Assembly: GCA_947567695.1 (NCBI GenBank)
Contig: CANONT010000018.1
Span: forward strand, 1-34,601
Origin: an uncultured Clostridium sp.
GTDB lineage: Bacteria > Bacillota > Clostridia > TANB77 > CAG-508
Direction of reading: 5' to 3'
DNA length: 34,601 nt
The notes under the pieces are model-generated. The model was not told where the DNA came from. It ran no database searches and saw nothing but the letters and a program-made list of their open reading frames with translations. Positions 6,952 through 15,686 of the stretch are shown here, one piece after another; within the stretch, counting starts at the first letter, position 1, and each line of letters opens with the position of its first letter. A program made the position numbers and the translations under genes.

Positions 6952-8613
6952 ATGGAGACAAGAAGGAGACAACCTATTGGAGTGGAACTAGTAAAAAGAG
7001 GTATTGTAAAAGAAAAAGATATTGCAACTGCTTTACAATATCAAAAAGAACACCCTAATAGAAAAATAGGGGATATTTTATATCAATTGGAAGTATGCGA
7101 ACCTAGTATTTTAATAGAAGCTATCGGAGATATTTTAGGAGAAAAAGGTGTTTTATTAGTTGGTGGAAATAAGATTAAAGTCAAACTAACAGACTATTTT
7201 CCACTAGAGGTAGCAAGAAGAAATAAGGCCATTCCTTTTGAAGCATCTTTTGGAAGAGTAAAAGTTTGTTTTGCTAATACCAATAATGGTAAAAGCATGA
7301 ATGAAATTCGATTAATGCTACTAAATAAAGGATTGGTAATGGATTCTTATATTACTTTTGAAAGTGATATTGATAAAATTTTAAAATCTATGGAAGCAAT
7401 GAAAACGACGCAAAGTGAACCTGTTGCTGATTTAGAGGTTAATCCAGATAGTAACGATACAGCTGTTAATTTAGTAGATAGTATCATACGAACGGGAATT
7501 AAGAGAAGAGCTAGTGATATTCACATTGAGCCAATGAAAGATTATGTAAGAATAAGATATAGGATTGACAGTGAATTATTTATTGCTGCTAAAATTAAGA
7601 AAGAAAAGCAACAACAACTAATCGGAAGATTAAAAGCGATTTCTAATATGCATCAAGAAAAGCAAGAGGCTCAAGATGGTAGAATTTTATTGTATGAAGA
7701 TTATAACATTCGTGTATCATCTCAACCGAATTTATATGGAGAGAAGTTCGTTTTGAGATTACTAAAAAAGGAAACCAATATTAAAGATATATTTGATTTG
7801 GGATTTCCTGGTACAGAGCAACAATTAAAACAAACCATTAGTAAAAGAAATAGTATTACGATTATTGCGGGACCAACAGGAGAAGGAAAAACCACTACTT
7901 TATACAGTATTATTTCTCGTTTGGATAGCCCAGAGATAAATATAACCACAATCGAGGATCCCGTAGAAATAAGAATTCCTGGGTTAAATCAAATAGAAAT
8001 TGATGAAAATAGATCCAGTTTTTCGTCTACTCTTAGAAATGTATTAAGACAAGATCCAGATATTATTTTAGTAGGAGAGATCCGTGACAAGGAGACAGGA
8101 GAAATAGCGATTCAAGCTGGACAAACAGGTCATTATGTATTATCTACCATCCATACCATAGACAGTATCGAGGTGATTACAAGGTTAAGGAAATTAGGTC
8201 TTTCTGATTATGATATTGCTAGTACTTTGGCGACATCTATTTCACAAAGATTGGTAAGAAGAATATGTCCGCAATGTGCGATAAAAAGAGAGTTTACGAC
8301 CCAAGAAAAGAAGATTATAACAGAAGTTGGTAAAAAGTTTAATGTTACATTTGATGTAAATGGGACAACTTATGATACACCTGGTTGTAAATTCTGTAAC
8401 AATACAGGATATTATGACAGAATTGGTATATTTGAAATTCTTAATTTAACAGATGATCTAAAAGAAGCGATTATGGTAGGAAAGTCAAGTATAGAAATTA
8501 AAAGAATTGCTTTACAACAATCTTATGAACCATTAATAATAGATGGAATTAGGAAAGTGATCGATGGGTATACAACATTAGAAGAACTAAACAGAAAGTT
8601 ACTATTCTTTTAG
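6952..8613 (+). CDS. pilB: PilB-type pilus extension ATPase
   Basis: Cytoplasmic hexameric ATPase that powers pilus assembly. The 553-residue product has an N-terminal GspE/MshEN-like domain (about 1-150), the region around SDIHIEP (residue 187), Walker A GPTGEGKTTT (about 305-314), Walker B-like DPDIILVGEIRD (about 368) and a C-terminal tetracysteine zinc module (CPQC at about 438, then CKFC). The zinc module is characteristic of the PilB/GspE branch and absent from PilT. Walker A has Glu where Ser is usual. The frame begins with GTG 6949, but ATG 6952 is 7 nt from AAGGAGG (6938-6944) and is preferred. Confidence 0.93.
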   Translation: METRRRQPIGVELVKRGIVKEKDIATALQYQKEHPNRKIGDILYQLEVCEPSILIEAIGDILGEKGVLLVGGNKIKVKLTDYFPLEVARRNKAIPFEASFGRVKVCFANTNNGKSMNEIRLMLLNKGLVMDSYITFESDIDKILKSMEAMKTTQSEPVADLEVNPDSNDTAVNLVDSIIRTGIKRRASDIHIEPMKDYVRIRYRIDSELFIAAKIKKEKQQQLIGRLKAISNMHQEKQEAQDGRILLYEDYNIRVSSQPNLYGEKFVLRLLKKETNIKDIFDLGFPGTEQQLKQTISKRNSITIIAGPTGEGKTTTLYSIISRLDSPEINITTIEDPVEIRIPGLNQIEIDENRSSFSSTLRNVLRQDPDIILVGEIRDKETGEIAIQAGQTGHYVLSTIHTIDSIEVITRLRKLGLSDYDIASTLATSISQRLVRRICPQCAIKREFTTQEKKIITEVGKKFNVTFDVNGTTYDTPGCKFCNNTGYYDRIGIFEILNLTDDLKEAIMVGKSSIEIKRIALQQSYEPLIIDGIRKVIDGYTTLEELNRKLLFF

Positions 8614-8631
8614 AATAGAAAGGAGGATATT

Positions 8632-9729
8632 ATGAACCTAAATGAGATATTAGATAAAGCCATGGAGCTAGATGCTTCTGATGTACATTTTATCTGTGAT
8701 AATAAACCTATGCTTCGTATTGCCAGAGACTTAGTGCCTGTACCAGATAGTGAGATTTTAACGCCAGAGGATATGTCTGAAGTATATGATTATTTTATCA
8801 AAGGAAATGTTGGAAAAGATGCTGTTTTTAACGAAAATAGAAGATTAGATATGTCTTTTGAATATAGAGATATTCGTTTAAGAGTCAATCTTTCCTTATC
8901 AGATGATATTCCAGTTTGTACACTAAGATTGATTCGTAATCAATTGCCATCTTATGAATCATTAGGAGTACCAGATATTGTAAGAAGAATGACTTATCAA
9001 TCACAAGGATTAATTTTAGTTACGGGGAAGACAAACTCTGGTAAAACGACAACTTTAAATGCTTTGATTAATTATATTAATGAAAATCAAAATAAAAAAA
9101 TTATTACCTTAGAAAATCCAATTGAGTACAAGCATCGTTCTAAACAGTCAGTGATTGTACAAAAAGAAATTGGAAATGGAAAGGATAGTTTGACATTTAG
9201 CGAAGGTGTTCAGAATTCTTTAAGAGAAGATAGTGATATTTTAGTCATTGGCGAAATACGTGATCGTGAGACGATGGAAGCTGCTATTGAAACAGCAGAG
9301 TCTGGTCATTTAGTAATTGGAACTTTGCACACTAAATCATGTGCAGAGACGATTGACCGAATTATAAACTTTTATGAAGTAAGAGATCAGCGAATGGTTA
9401 AATATTTGTTATCTGCTTTATTAAAACTAGTTATTTCTCAGAGATTATTGCCAGGAACAGATGATAAATTGGTATTAGTGCCAGAAGTAATGGTAGTGGA
9501 TAATATCGTTTCAGGTGTTATACGTAAAGATAAATTAAGTGTATCTGAAATTGAGGATGCCATTCAAACTGGTTCTGAAAAAGGAAGTATTAGTTTGATT
9601 AATTCTTTAGCCGAGCTTTTTGTAAAGGATAAAATTACATTAGATCAAGCTAAAGCTCAAATTGAAGAAAAGAATTTAGAAAGACTAAATAGAACGATTA
9701 TGCAATTGAGAATTAGACGTGACAAATAG
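8632..9729 (+). CDS. pilT: PilT-type pilus retraction ATPase
   Basis: Cytoplasmic ATPase that disassembles the pilus, giving retraction and possibly twitching. The 365-residue product has an N-terminal PAS-like domain (ASDVHF at about 16), Walker A GKTNSGKTTT at 132-141, Walker B-like ILVIGEIRDRETM (about 205) and the His box GTLHTKSCAETIDRII. It lacks the cysteine module of PilB, and its length fits PilT. Walker A departs from the usual GPTGSGKST (Lys-Thr-Asn in place of Pro-Thr-Gly), though the P-loop Lys and Thr remain. It follows pilB by 18 nt with AAAGGAGG. Confidence 0.92.
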   Translation: MNLNEILDKAMELDASDVHFICDNKPMLRIARDLVPVPDSEILTPEDMSEVYDYFIKGNVGKDAVFNENRRLDMSFEYRDIRLRVNLSLSDDIPVCTLRLIRNQLPSYESLGVPDIVRRMTYQSQGLILVTGKTNSGKTTTLNALINYINENQNKKIITLENPIEYKHRSKQSVIVQKEIGNGKDSLTFSEGVQNSLREDSDILVIGEIRDRETMEAAIETAESGHLVIGTLHTKSCAETIDRIINFYEVRDQRMVKYLLSALLKLVISQRLLPGTDDKLVLVPEVMVVDNIVSGVIRKDKLSVSEIEDAIQTGSEKGSISLINSLAELFVKDKITLDQAKAQIEEKNLERLNRTIMQLRIRRDK

Positions 9730-9749
9730 CCAAATAGGAGGATAAAAAA

Positions 9750-11096
9750 ATGCCTATATATATGTATAAAGCTGTAACTAAGGCTGGTGTTGTGGTAAGA
9801 AATAAGGTAGAAGCTTCTAGTAAAGAGACATTAATGCAATCTATTAAAAATAATGATTTAGTACCCATATCCATCGAAAAGCTTTCTGAGCGTGTTCAAA
9901 AGTCGACTAAAAAAAGAAAAAGAAATGTTACAGATATACAAGAAATTATGAAAAATGTAAATACAACTCAGTTAGGTCATAAGGAAGAAACTTTGACGAC
10001 AAAACAAAAAATCAGTTTATATTTTGCTAAGTCTGAAAAGATAACACAAAGGGATTTAGTGGTATTTACGCAAAATTTATATCTATTGAAAAAAGCCAAC
10101 TTTAACAATGTTCATGCCTTGGACACGATTATTCAAAGTACTGAAAATTTAACGTTTAAAGGGATTTTAGAAGATATTCTTGCTGGGGTAGAAGCAGGAG
10201 AAAACATGTATACAACCATGGAATACTATTCTGATGTGTTTCCTTATATTTACATCAATATGATAAAAGTTGGAGAATTGTCAGGTTCTCTTACCAATTC
10301 CCTAGAACAAGCGGTAAGATATTTAGATGATACAGAGGCTTTAAATAAAAAATTAAAAAGTATCTTAATTCCGAATGCAATACAGTTTGTTTTGTTAGTG
10401 ATTATGTTGTTAGTAGGAACATTGTTTGCCATACCAGCTATTCAAGGCGTTTTCGAGGAATTAGGTACACAAGACACCTTACCAACTATTACATTGTGGT
10501 TTCAAGCTTTTGTGAATAAGGTGATTGAGTATTGGTATATTCCAACTAGTATTTTAGTGATAACGGTAGCTTTTCTTATTTATTATATTCGTACTCCAAA
10601 GGGAAAGTATAATTTTGACGAGTTTAAATATAAGATGCCAATTTTCGGAAATTTGATTTTTGCCATAGATTTTTCAAGATTTATTAAAGCTATGGTATTA
10701 AATATGAAAAATGGGGTTAGAATACATGATGCTATTGATGTTAGTAAAAATGTAATTAAAAATCTAGTTATGCTTTCTATTATAGAAAGGTCAATGAATA
10801 ACTTAGTGACTGGTTCTTCTTGGATTCAACCATTTGAGGAGTCAGGTTTGGCAAAGCCAATGATTACTGAAATGCTAAATATAGGTATGCAAACAGATTT
10901 AACTGAAATGATGGAAAAATTAGTGGAATATATGGAAATTGACATTGATAATATTATGGATAAGATTATGAGAACTTTACCACAAGTTGTTTATGCAATT
11001 GTTGGTGTTTTACTAATATTCTTTGTATTAGTTGTACTAGTACCATGTGTTCAAGTTTATATGGGTAACTTCTTGTTCTCAGCATATGGTGTATAG
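9750..11096 (+). CDS. pilC: PilC-type inner-membrane platform protein
   Basis: Polytopic membrane protein that couples the motors to pilin insertion. The 448-residue chain starts MPIYMYKAVTKAG, typical of the PilC/GspF family. It has two T2SSF repeats: one at about 110-230 with the LKKANFNNVHALDTI stretch and membrane helix IQFVLLVIMLLVGTLFAI, and a second at about 305-440 ending with a long helix (about 411-437). A middle helix lies near 258-277. About 50 extra basic residues (around 45-95) separate the N-terminus from the first repeat. It is preceded by TAGGAGG and closes the pilus gene run. Confidence 0.9.
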   Translation: MPIYMYKAVTKAGVVVRNKVEASSKETLMQSIKNNDLVPISIEKLSERVQKSTKKRKRNVTDIQEIMKNVNTTQLGHKEETLTTKQKISLYFAKSEKITQRDLVVFTQNLYLLKKANFNNVHALDTIIQSTENLTFKGILEDILAGVEAGENMYTTMEYYSDVFPYIYINMIKVGELSGSLTNSLEQAVRYLDDTEALNKKLKSILIPNAIQFVLLVIMLLVGTLFAIPAIQGVFEELGTQDTLPTITLWFQAFVNKVIEYWYIPTSILVITVAFLIYYIRTPKGKYNFDEFKYKMPIFGNLIFAIDFSRFIKAMVLNMKNGVRIHDAIDVSKNVIKNLVMLSIIERSMNNLVTGSSWIQPFEESGLAKPMITEMLNIGMQTDLTEMMEKLVEYMEIDIDNIMDKIMRTLPQVVYAIVGVLLIFFVLVVLVPCVQVYMGNFLFSAYGV

Positions 11097-11119
11097 TGTA
11101 ACAGAAAGTAAGAGGTAAA

Positions 11120-12025
11120 ATGAAAGTCGGAATTGATTTAGGCGGAAGCCATATAGCTATTGGTGTAGTAGATGATAATGGTAGAATCGTAGAGAAAAAT
11201 GAAAAGAGACTTACAAGTGTTGAGAAACAAGATATTAAAAAATCAATTGAACAATATATCATAGAAATGGTAACACGTTTTAGGAAAGTGTATACCATTT
11301 CTTCGATTGGAATAGGAGCTCCTGGTTGGGCAGAAAATGGTATGATTAAGAATTCTGGCAATTTGAGAATAGAAAATTATCCAATTGTAGCAAGATTACA
11401 AGAGTTGAACTTACCGATCCAGATAACAAATGATGCTAAATGTGCAGCTTTAGCGGAAAATGCTTATGGGTGTTTAAAAGGATATGATAGAAGTATTTTT
11501 TTGACACTAGGAACTGGAATTGGAGGGGCAGCTTTTTTTAATCATGAGTTGTTAAAAGCGGGAAAGAAACCTGGTTATGAATTTGGTCACATGGTGATTG
11601 AAAAGAATGGTATACCATGTCATTGCGGTAGAAATGGTTGCTTTGAGAGATATGCTTCTATGAAGGCTTTTAAGAATAAGTTGAGAGAGGTATTACATTT
11701 AGATGAGACGACTAGAGGGGAAGAATTGCTAGAAATGATTCGACAGAATAAGCCAGAAAATAAGAATTATCAAGTGATTGAAGATGTGGTAACAGAATTT
11801 ATTGAAAATTTGGGGATTGGCATACAAAATTTAATTTATATTTTTGAACCAGAAGTTGTTGGCATTGGCGGTAGTTTTGTGTACTTTGAAGATGTTTTAT
11901 TGCCAAGATTAAAGGAATATATTGCTAAAATGAATGAAAGTGATGAGGAAAGACAAGGTATTGCAATTGAAACTGCTGTTTTAGGTAATGATGCTGGCAT
12001 AATTGGTGCGGTTATTACTCATTAA
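11120..12025 (+). CDS. ROK-family sugar kinase (glucokinase-like)
   Basis: Cytoplasmic ATP-dependent sugar kinase of 301 residues. The ATP-binding start is KVGIDLGGSHIAIGVVDDNG. A second nucleotide motif is LTLGTGIGGAAFFN (about residue 133). The ROK zinc signature is EFGHMVIEKNGIPCHCGRNG, followed by CFERYAS. Kinase-type ROK proteins without an N-terminal HTH domain, like this one, are usually glucokinases, but N-acetylmannosamine or fructose kinases look similar. It begins 23 nt after pilC with AGAGG as ribosome site, so it may be read through from the pilus operon although it has no evident pilus role. No clear terminator precedes it. Confidence 0.88.
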   Translation: MKVGIDLGGSHIAIGVVDDNGRIVEKNEKRLTSVEKQDIKKSIEQYIIEMVTRFRKVYTISSIGIGAPGWAENGMIKNSGNLRIENYPIVARLQELNLPIQITNDAKCAALAENAYGCLKGYDRSIFLTLGTGIGGAAFFNHELLKAGKKPGYEFGHMVIEKNGIPCHCGRNGCFERYASMKAFKNKLREVLHLDETTRGEELLEMIRQNKPENKNYQVIEDVVTEFIENLGIGIQNLIYIFEPEVVGIGGSFVYFEDVLLPRLKEYIAKMNESDEERQGIAIETAVLGNDAGIIGAVITH

Positions 12026-12031
12026 TATTTT

Positions 12032-12312
12032 GACAATTTGATCATTGCTCTAGATGTTACCATTCATAGTTTCACGACTGAAAAAGAAAACCTTCTCATA
12101 AAAATCTTTAAATAAGCTCAGGACGAGCTAATCATCGCAGAAATTCTAAATTCATTTTTTGGCACCCTTCCATCAAAGATGAACTCTTTCCAAAAAATGA
12201 ATTAAGAATTTCTAGCTTGATTACTCTACATTCGCTTGATTTTCATATTTTTATGAGAAGGTTTTCATCTTCTAATCTTGATAGCTGTGAATGCCAATTG
12301 ATCACAAAATTT
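12032..12312. repeat. Long imperfect palindrome (foldback or MITE-like element, or structured RNA)
   Basis: Fills the gap between the ROK kinase and the rpsB promoter. The perfect 20-bp arms are 12086-12105 and 12247-12266 (GAAAACCTTCTCATAAAAAT and its complement). Inside them, 12139-12162 and 12191-12214 form another near-perfect 24-bp pair centred on AAATTC...GAATT. The sequences between the two arm pairs are also partly complementary (AAATAAGCTC against AAATCAAGCG in reverse complement). The ends carry a looser match, TTTGATCATTG near 12037 and CAATTGATCAC near 12297. No open frame is present. It could be a miniature mobile foldback element or a long transcribed hairpin; it may also end transcription of the kinase. 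Confidence 0.75.
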
Positions 12313-12322
12313 AAAAAAACAC

Positions 12323-12351
12323 TTGAATTTGTTGCAAAAACGTGATACAAT
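12323..12351 (+). promoter_or_regulatory. Promoter of rpsB-tsf
   Basis: TTGAAT (12323-12328), a 17-nt spacer, then TACAAT (12346-12351); transcription would start near 12358. This is a strong match to the housekeeping consensus, with optimal spacing and in the expected place. Confidence 0.8.
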
Positions 12352-12357
12352 AGCGAA

Positions 12358-12453
12358 CGTATTAATCACACAAAGAGAGTTTTAAGGGAAGTGTCTAGTG
12401 ATTAGATCCTAAAAAATGAAGAAACTTTGTGGAAGAAATAACAAAAAGGGAGG
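12358..12453 (+). promoter_or_regulatory. rpsB 5' leader with a 7-bp stem
   Basis: About 100 nt of untranslated leader. TAATCAC (12363-12369) pairs with GTGATTA (12398-12404), enclosing AAAGAGAGTTTTAAGGGAAG. The ribosome site GGGAGG (12448-12453) lies 8 nt before the ATG. Ribosomal protein operons are often controlled by binding of their product to the leader; that such control acts here is inference. Confidence 0.4.
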
Positions 12454-12461
12454 AATTAAAA

Positions 12462-13271
12462 ATGGCAGTAGTTGCAATGAAACAATTACTTGAAGCAGGT
12501 GTTCATTTTGGACATCAAACAAGAAGATGGGATCCTAAAATGGCTGAATATATATTCCAAGCTAGAAACGGAATCCATATCATCGATTTACAAAAGACAT
12601 CGAAAAAATTAGATGAAGCATATGGCTTTATCAAAGAACAAGCAGAGGAAGGAAAGACAATTCTATTTGTAGGAACAAAGAAACAAGCACAAGAATGTAT
12701 GAAAGAGGCTGCTTTGAAATGTGGTATGTACTATATTGATCAAAGATGGTTAGGAGGAATGTTAACTAACTTTGAGACAATTCGTACAAGAGTGCAAAGA
12801 TTAAAAGATTTAGAAACCATGCAAGAAGATGGAACATTCGATATTTTACCAAAAAAAGAAGTAATTTTATTGAAAAAAGAAATGGATAAATTGGAAAAAA
12901 ATCTTGGTGGAATTAAAGAAATGGAAAAATTACCAGGTGTGATTTTCCTAATCGACCCAAAAAAAGAGAGAATTGCTATTTTAGAAGCTAAGAAATTAGG
13001 AATTCCAGTAGTTGGATTAGTTGATACCAACTGTAATCCAGAAGAATTAGATTACCCAATACCAGGAAATGATGATGCGATTCGAGCTGTAAAATTGATT
13101 GCTGATGTTATGGCAAATGCCGTTATTGAAGGTAAACAAGGGGAAAGTTTTGAACCAGAAATGGAACAAGAACAAGTTGCTGAAACAGAAGAACCTACTA
13201 GTATAGAAGAAGTAGTCGAAGTAGCACAAGAAACAGAGACTGTAGAGGCAACAGAAGAGCAAGAGGCTTAA
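12462..13271 (+). CDS. rpsB: 30S ribosomal protein S2
   Basis: Small-subunit ribosomal protein of 269 residues. The start [20 protein letters not shown] is diagnostic, and [17 protein letters not shown] and [12 protein letters not shown] follow in the usual order. An upstream in-frame GTG at 12429 is open, but the canonical N-terminus and GGGAGG at correct spacing fix the start at ATG 12462. Residues after about 233 form an acidic, Glu/Gln/Val-rich tail of some 35 residues beyond the S2 fold, probably unstructured. It is co-transcribed with tsf. Confidence 0.97.
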   Translation: MAVVAMKQLLEAGVHFGHQTRRWDPKMAEYIFQARNGIHIIDLQKTSKKLDEAYGFIKEQAEEGKTILFVGTKKQAQECMKEAALKCGMYYIDQRWLGGMLTNFETIRTRVQRLKDLETMQEDGTFDILPKKEVILLKKEMDKLEKNLGGIKEMEKLPGVIFLIDPKKERIAILEAKKLGIPVVGLVDTNCNPEELDYPIPGNDDAIRAVKLIADVMANAVIEGKQGESFEPEMEQEQVAETEEPTSIEEVVEVAQETETVEATEEQEA

Positions 13272-13287
13272 AATAAGATAAAAAGAG

Positions 13288-13315
13288 AGTAGAGCTTTCT
13301 GCTCTACTTATTTTA
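13288..13315 (+). terminator. Hairpin between rpsB and tsf
   Basis: AGTAGAGC (13288-13295), a TTTCT loop, then GCTCTACT (13301-13308), followed by TATTTTAATAT. The stem is perfect and 8 bp long. It is probably a leaky attenuator that sets the S2 to EF-Ts ratio, since tsf has no separate promoter that I can see. Confidence 0.6.
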
Positions 13316-13336
13316 ATATATAAGGAGGAGTTATAA

Positions 13337-14215
13337 ATGGTTACAGCAAGTTTAGTAAAAGACTTGAGAGAGAAAACAGGAGCAGGAATGATGGACTGCA
13401 AAAAGGTTTTAACAGAAACAGATGGAGACATGGAAAAAGCAATTGAATTGTTACGTGAAAGAGGAATTGCAAAAGCTGCTAAAAAGTCTGGAAGAGTGGC
13501 AGCAGAAGGATTAGTAGAAGCTTATATTTCAGAAGATGGAAAGATAGGAGCTGTAGTAGAAGTTAATTCTGAAACAGATTTTGTTGGTAAAAATGAAGAA
13601 TTTAAGACATTTGTTATGAATATTGCAAAACAAATTGTAGAAAAAAATCCAGCTGATGTGGAAGCATTATTGGCACAAGAGTCAATGGAAGTAGCTGGTA
13701 AAACAGTACAAGAAGTATTAGTTGATAAAATAGCTACCATTGGTGAAAATATGAATATTAGAAGATTTGCAAGATTTGAAACAGATGGTTTGGTAGAAAA
13801 ATATATTCATGGTGATGGAAAAATTGCTGTTTTGGTTAATATGAAAAAAGGAAATAGTGATGTGGCAAAAGATATTTGTATGCAAATTGCTGCGGCAAGA
13901 CCTGAGTATGTGAAAAAAGAAGAAGTTCCAGAAGAAAGAGTTAATAAAGAAATGGAAATTTTAAAGGCACAAACTATGAATGAAGGAAAACCAGAGGCAA
14001 TTGCTGAAAAAATTGTACAAGGTAGAATTGGAAAATTCTATGAGGAAATTTGTTTGGTAGATCAAGCTTTTGTGAAAGATCCTAATAAAAAGGTAAATCA
14101 ATTGTTGAGCGAAACAGATAGCGAAGTGGTAGCGTTTGCAAGGTTTGAAAAAGGAGAAGGTATTGAGAAGAAAGAAGAGAATTTTGCAGAGGAAGTTATG
14201 AATCAATTGAAATAA
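13337..14215 (+). CDS. tsf: Elongation factor Ts
   Basis: Guanine-nucleotide exchange factor for EF-Tu, 292 residues. It opens with VTASLVKDLREKTGAGMMDC, the UBA-like domain, then has the conserved TDFVGKNEEF motif (about residue 80) in the core domain. A C-terminal part with EEICLVDQAFVKDP is also typical. TAAGGAGGAG lies just ahead of the ATG. The length is normal for Firmicutes. A strong terminator follows, closing the rpsB-tsf unit. Confidence 0.97.
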   Translation: MVTASLVKDLREKTGAGMMDCKKVLTETDGDMEKAIELLRERGIAKAAKKSGRVAAEGLVEAYISEDGKIGAVVEVNSETDFVGKNEEFKTFVMNIAKQIVEKNPADVEALLAQESMEVAGKTVQEVLVDKIATIGENMNIRRFARFETDGLVEKYIHGDGKIAVLVNMKKGNSDVAKDICMQIAAARPEYVKKEEVPEERVNKEMEILKAQTMNEGKPEAIAEKIVQGRIGKFYEEICLVDQAFVKDPNKKVNQLLSETDSEVVAFARFEKGEGIEKKEENFAEEVMNQLK

Positions 14216-14220
14216 AATGT

Positions 14221-14258
14221 AAAAAAGAGTTAAGATATATTTCTTAATTCTTTTTTTT
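14221..14258 (+). terminator. Intrinsic terminator after tsf
   Basis: AAAAAAGAGTTAAGA (14221-14235) pairs with TTCTTAATTCTTTTTT (from 14241), about 14 pairs with one G-T wobble, and the T-run continues to 14258. The A-rich left arm could also serve the opposite strand. Confidence 0.8.
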
Positions 14259-14263
14259 GATTA

Positions 14264-14292
14264 TTGCTATCTACCTAAAATTGTGATAGAAT
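14264..14292 (+). promoter_or_regulatory. Candidate promoter for the small membrane protein
   Basis: TTGCTA (14264-14269), a 17-nt spacer, then TAGAAT (14287-14292), just after the tsf terminator. Further down, TTGTAACT..GACAAT occurs twice in tandem (14322-14338 and 14338-14352), a possible operator inside the leader. Confidence 0.45.
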
Positions 14293-14378
14293 TATTATAG
14301 GAGAAAGTAGTATTATACTCCTTGTAACTGTTGACAATTGTAACTAGACAATCCAGAAATTTGGAAAGGAGTGGTAAC

Positions 14379-14789
14379 ATGATAGCGTATGTTTTATTAG
14401 GTATGGCTATTGGCATTGGAGTGATGTTAGTGGCGATTCTAATATACAAAAAGATAATTATTGGATATACGGAAGAGGCAGAGCCGATGTATGATGAAGG
14501 CTCTATACACGAAATTGAAATTATACGGGTGTATAGAGTAAAAAAAGAAACGAAAGAAAAATGGGAGTGGTATATAGTATCTAACAAATGGGTACGTTAT
14601 ACTTTGCCAAGATCAACAGAAATAATCCGTATTAAGGACAAGGAGGGAAAAATGCTTTTAAAGAGGATATTTTTAACTCCTTGTGTGATACGGAAGAGGT
14701 GGTTTCATAAAGACAAGGAAGAAAAGCTACCTATGGAGCTTCATCAATTTTTGTATGTTAGAGAGGAAGAAATTCAAGACTACCTCTAA
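14379..14789 (+). CDS. Unknown single-pass membrane protein
   Basis: I do not recognise this 136-residue protein. It starts with a membrane helix (IAYVLLGMAIGIGVMLVAIL, residues 2-21), followed by KK and a mixed-charge soluble part of about 110 residues rich in Lys, Arg, Glu and Trp (KEKWEWYIVSNKWVRYTLP). By the positive-inside rule the C-terminal part is probably cytoplasmic. ATG 14379 has AAAGGAG (14365-14371) at 7 nt; the longer open frame from a TTG at 14331 lacks a ribosome site. It stands alone between terminators, so it is probably its own transcript. Confidence 0.7.
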   Translation: MIAYVLLGMAIGIGVMLVAILIYKKIIIGYTEEAEPMYDEGSIHEIEIIRVYRVKKETKEKWEWYIVSNKWVRYTLPRSTEIIRIKDKEGKMLLKRIFLTPCVIRKRWFHKDKEEKLPMELHQFLYVREEEIQDYL

Positions 14790-14798
14790 CAGAGAAAA

Positions 14799-14826
14799 GT
14801 CAGTGGTTTATCCACTGGCTCTTTCT
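14799..14826 (+). terminator. Terminator after the small membrane protein
   Basis: GTCAGTGG (14799-14806), loop TTTAT, then CCACTGGC (14812-14819) with one G-T pair, followed by TCTTTCT. A second small hairpin, CTTTCTA (14821-14827) with TAGAAAG (14832-14838), follows directly. Confidence 0.65.
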
Positions 14827-14891
14827 AAAACTAGAAAGAGATGTTGCTTGATTGAATAAAAGCAAAAAATTAAGAAAATCTTAAAAAAATA

Positions 14892-14920
14892 CTGTATTTT
14901 TTTGTAATCTATGATAAAAT
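14892..14920 (+). promoter_or_regulatory. Candidate pyrH promoter with extended -10
   Basis: TGATAAAAT (14912-14920) is an extended -10 element (TGnTAAAAT). The -35 position (14892-14897, CTGTAT) matches poorly. It sits about 39 nt before the pyrH start. Confidence 0.45.
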
Positions 14921-14958
14921 AGCCTTGACAAAAATATAGATTAAGGAGAGTGGGAAAT

Positions 14959-15666
14959 TTGCACGATACAAAATATAAAAGAGTGCTATTAAAGCTAAGT
15001 GGAGAAGCCTTGGCAGGGACACAAAAGACAGGAGTAGATGTAGAAACCGTTGGAAGAATATGTGACAAAATAAAAGAAGTAGTAGAAATGGGAGTACAAG
15101 TTGCCATTGTAGTAGGAGGAGGAAACTTTTGGAGAGGAAGGCAAGGACATCAAATGGAAAGAACCACAGCAGACTACATGGGAATGTTAGCAACAGCCAT
15201 GAATGGGTTAGCACTGCAAGATGCCCTAGAAGCAAGAAAAATTGATTCCAGAGTTCAGACAGCAATTCAAATGAGAGAAATTGCAGAACCCTTTATCCAA
15301 AGAAAAGCAGAAAAACATTTAAATAGGGGAAGAGTTGTTATATTTGCGGGGGGTACAGGACATCCATATTTTACAACAGATACCGCTGCAGTACTGAGAG
15401 CAACTGAAATTAAAGCAGATGTTATATTGTTAGGAAAATCAATTGATGCGGTTTATTCAGCCGATCCAAAAATGGATCCAACAGCAGAAAGATACGAAGA
15501 AATTTCATATATGGAAGTATTAGAGAAAGATTTAAAAGTAATGGATTCTACTGCTACTGCTATGTGTAGAGATAATAATATGCCATTACTAGTATTTGGC
15601 ATTGCCGATCCAGAGAATATTGTGAGAGCTGTTAAGGGAGAGAGGATTGGAACAATCGTGAAATAA
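14959..15666 (+). CDS. pyrH: Uridylate kinase (UMP kinase)
   Basis: Phosphorylates UMP to UDP in pyrimidine nucleotide synthesis; a hexameric enzyme of the amino-acid kinase fold. The 235-residue product has [12 protein letters not shown] at the start, [34 protein letters not shown] and [14 protein letters not shown], all standard PyrH motifs. The start is probably TTG 14959, with AAGGAG (14943-14948) 10 nt upstream. The alternative GTG 14950 would sit directly against the ribosome site. It begins the pyrH-frr-ispA-uppS-cdsA-rseP run. Confidence 0.95.
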   Translation: MHDTKYKRVLLKLSGEALAGTQKTGVDVETVGRICDKIKEVVEMGVQVAIVVGGGNFWRGRQGHQMERTTADYMGMLATAMNGLALQDALEARKIDSRVQTAIQMREIAEPFIQRKAEKHLNRGRVVIFAGGTGHPYFTTDTAAVLRATEIKADVILLGKSIDAVYSADPKMDPTAERYEEISYMEVLEKDLKVMDSTATAMCRDNNMPLLVFGIADPENIVRAVKGERIGTIVK

Positions 15667-15686
15667 ACAATTTGTGAAAAAACAAA

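Noticed and set aside
14331-14359. TTGACA as a -35 box
   Set aside because: No acceptable -10 lies 16-18 nt downstream; the sequence is part of the tandem TTGTAACT..GACAAT repeat.
14909-15265. Leucine-rich minus-strand frame opposite pyrH
   Set aside because: It is an antisense shadow of pyrH; no ribosome site or recognisable family.
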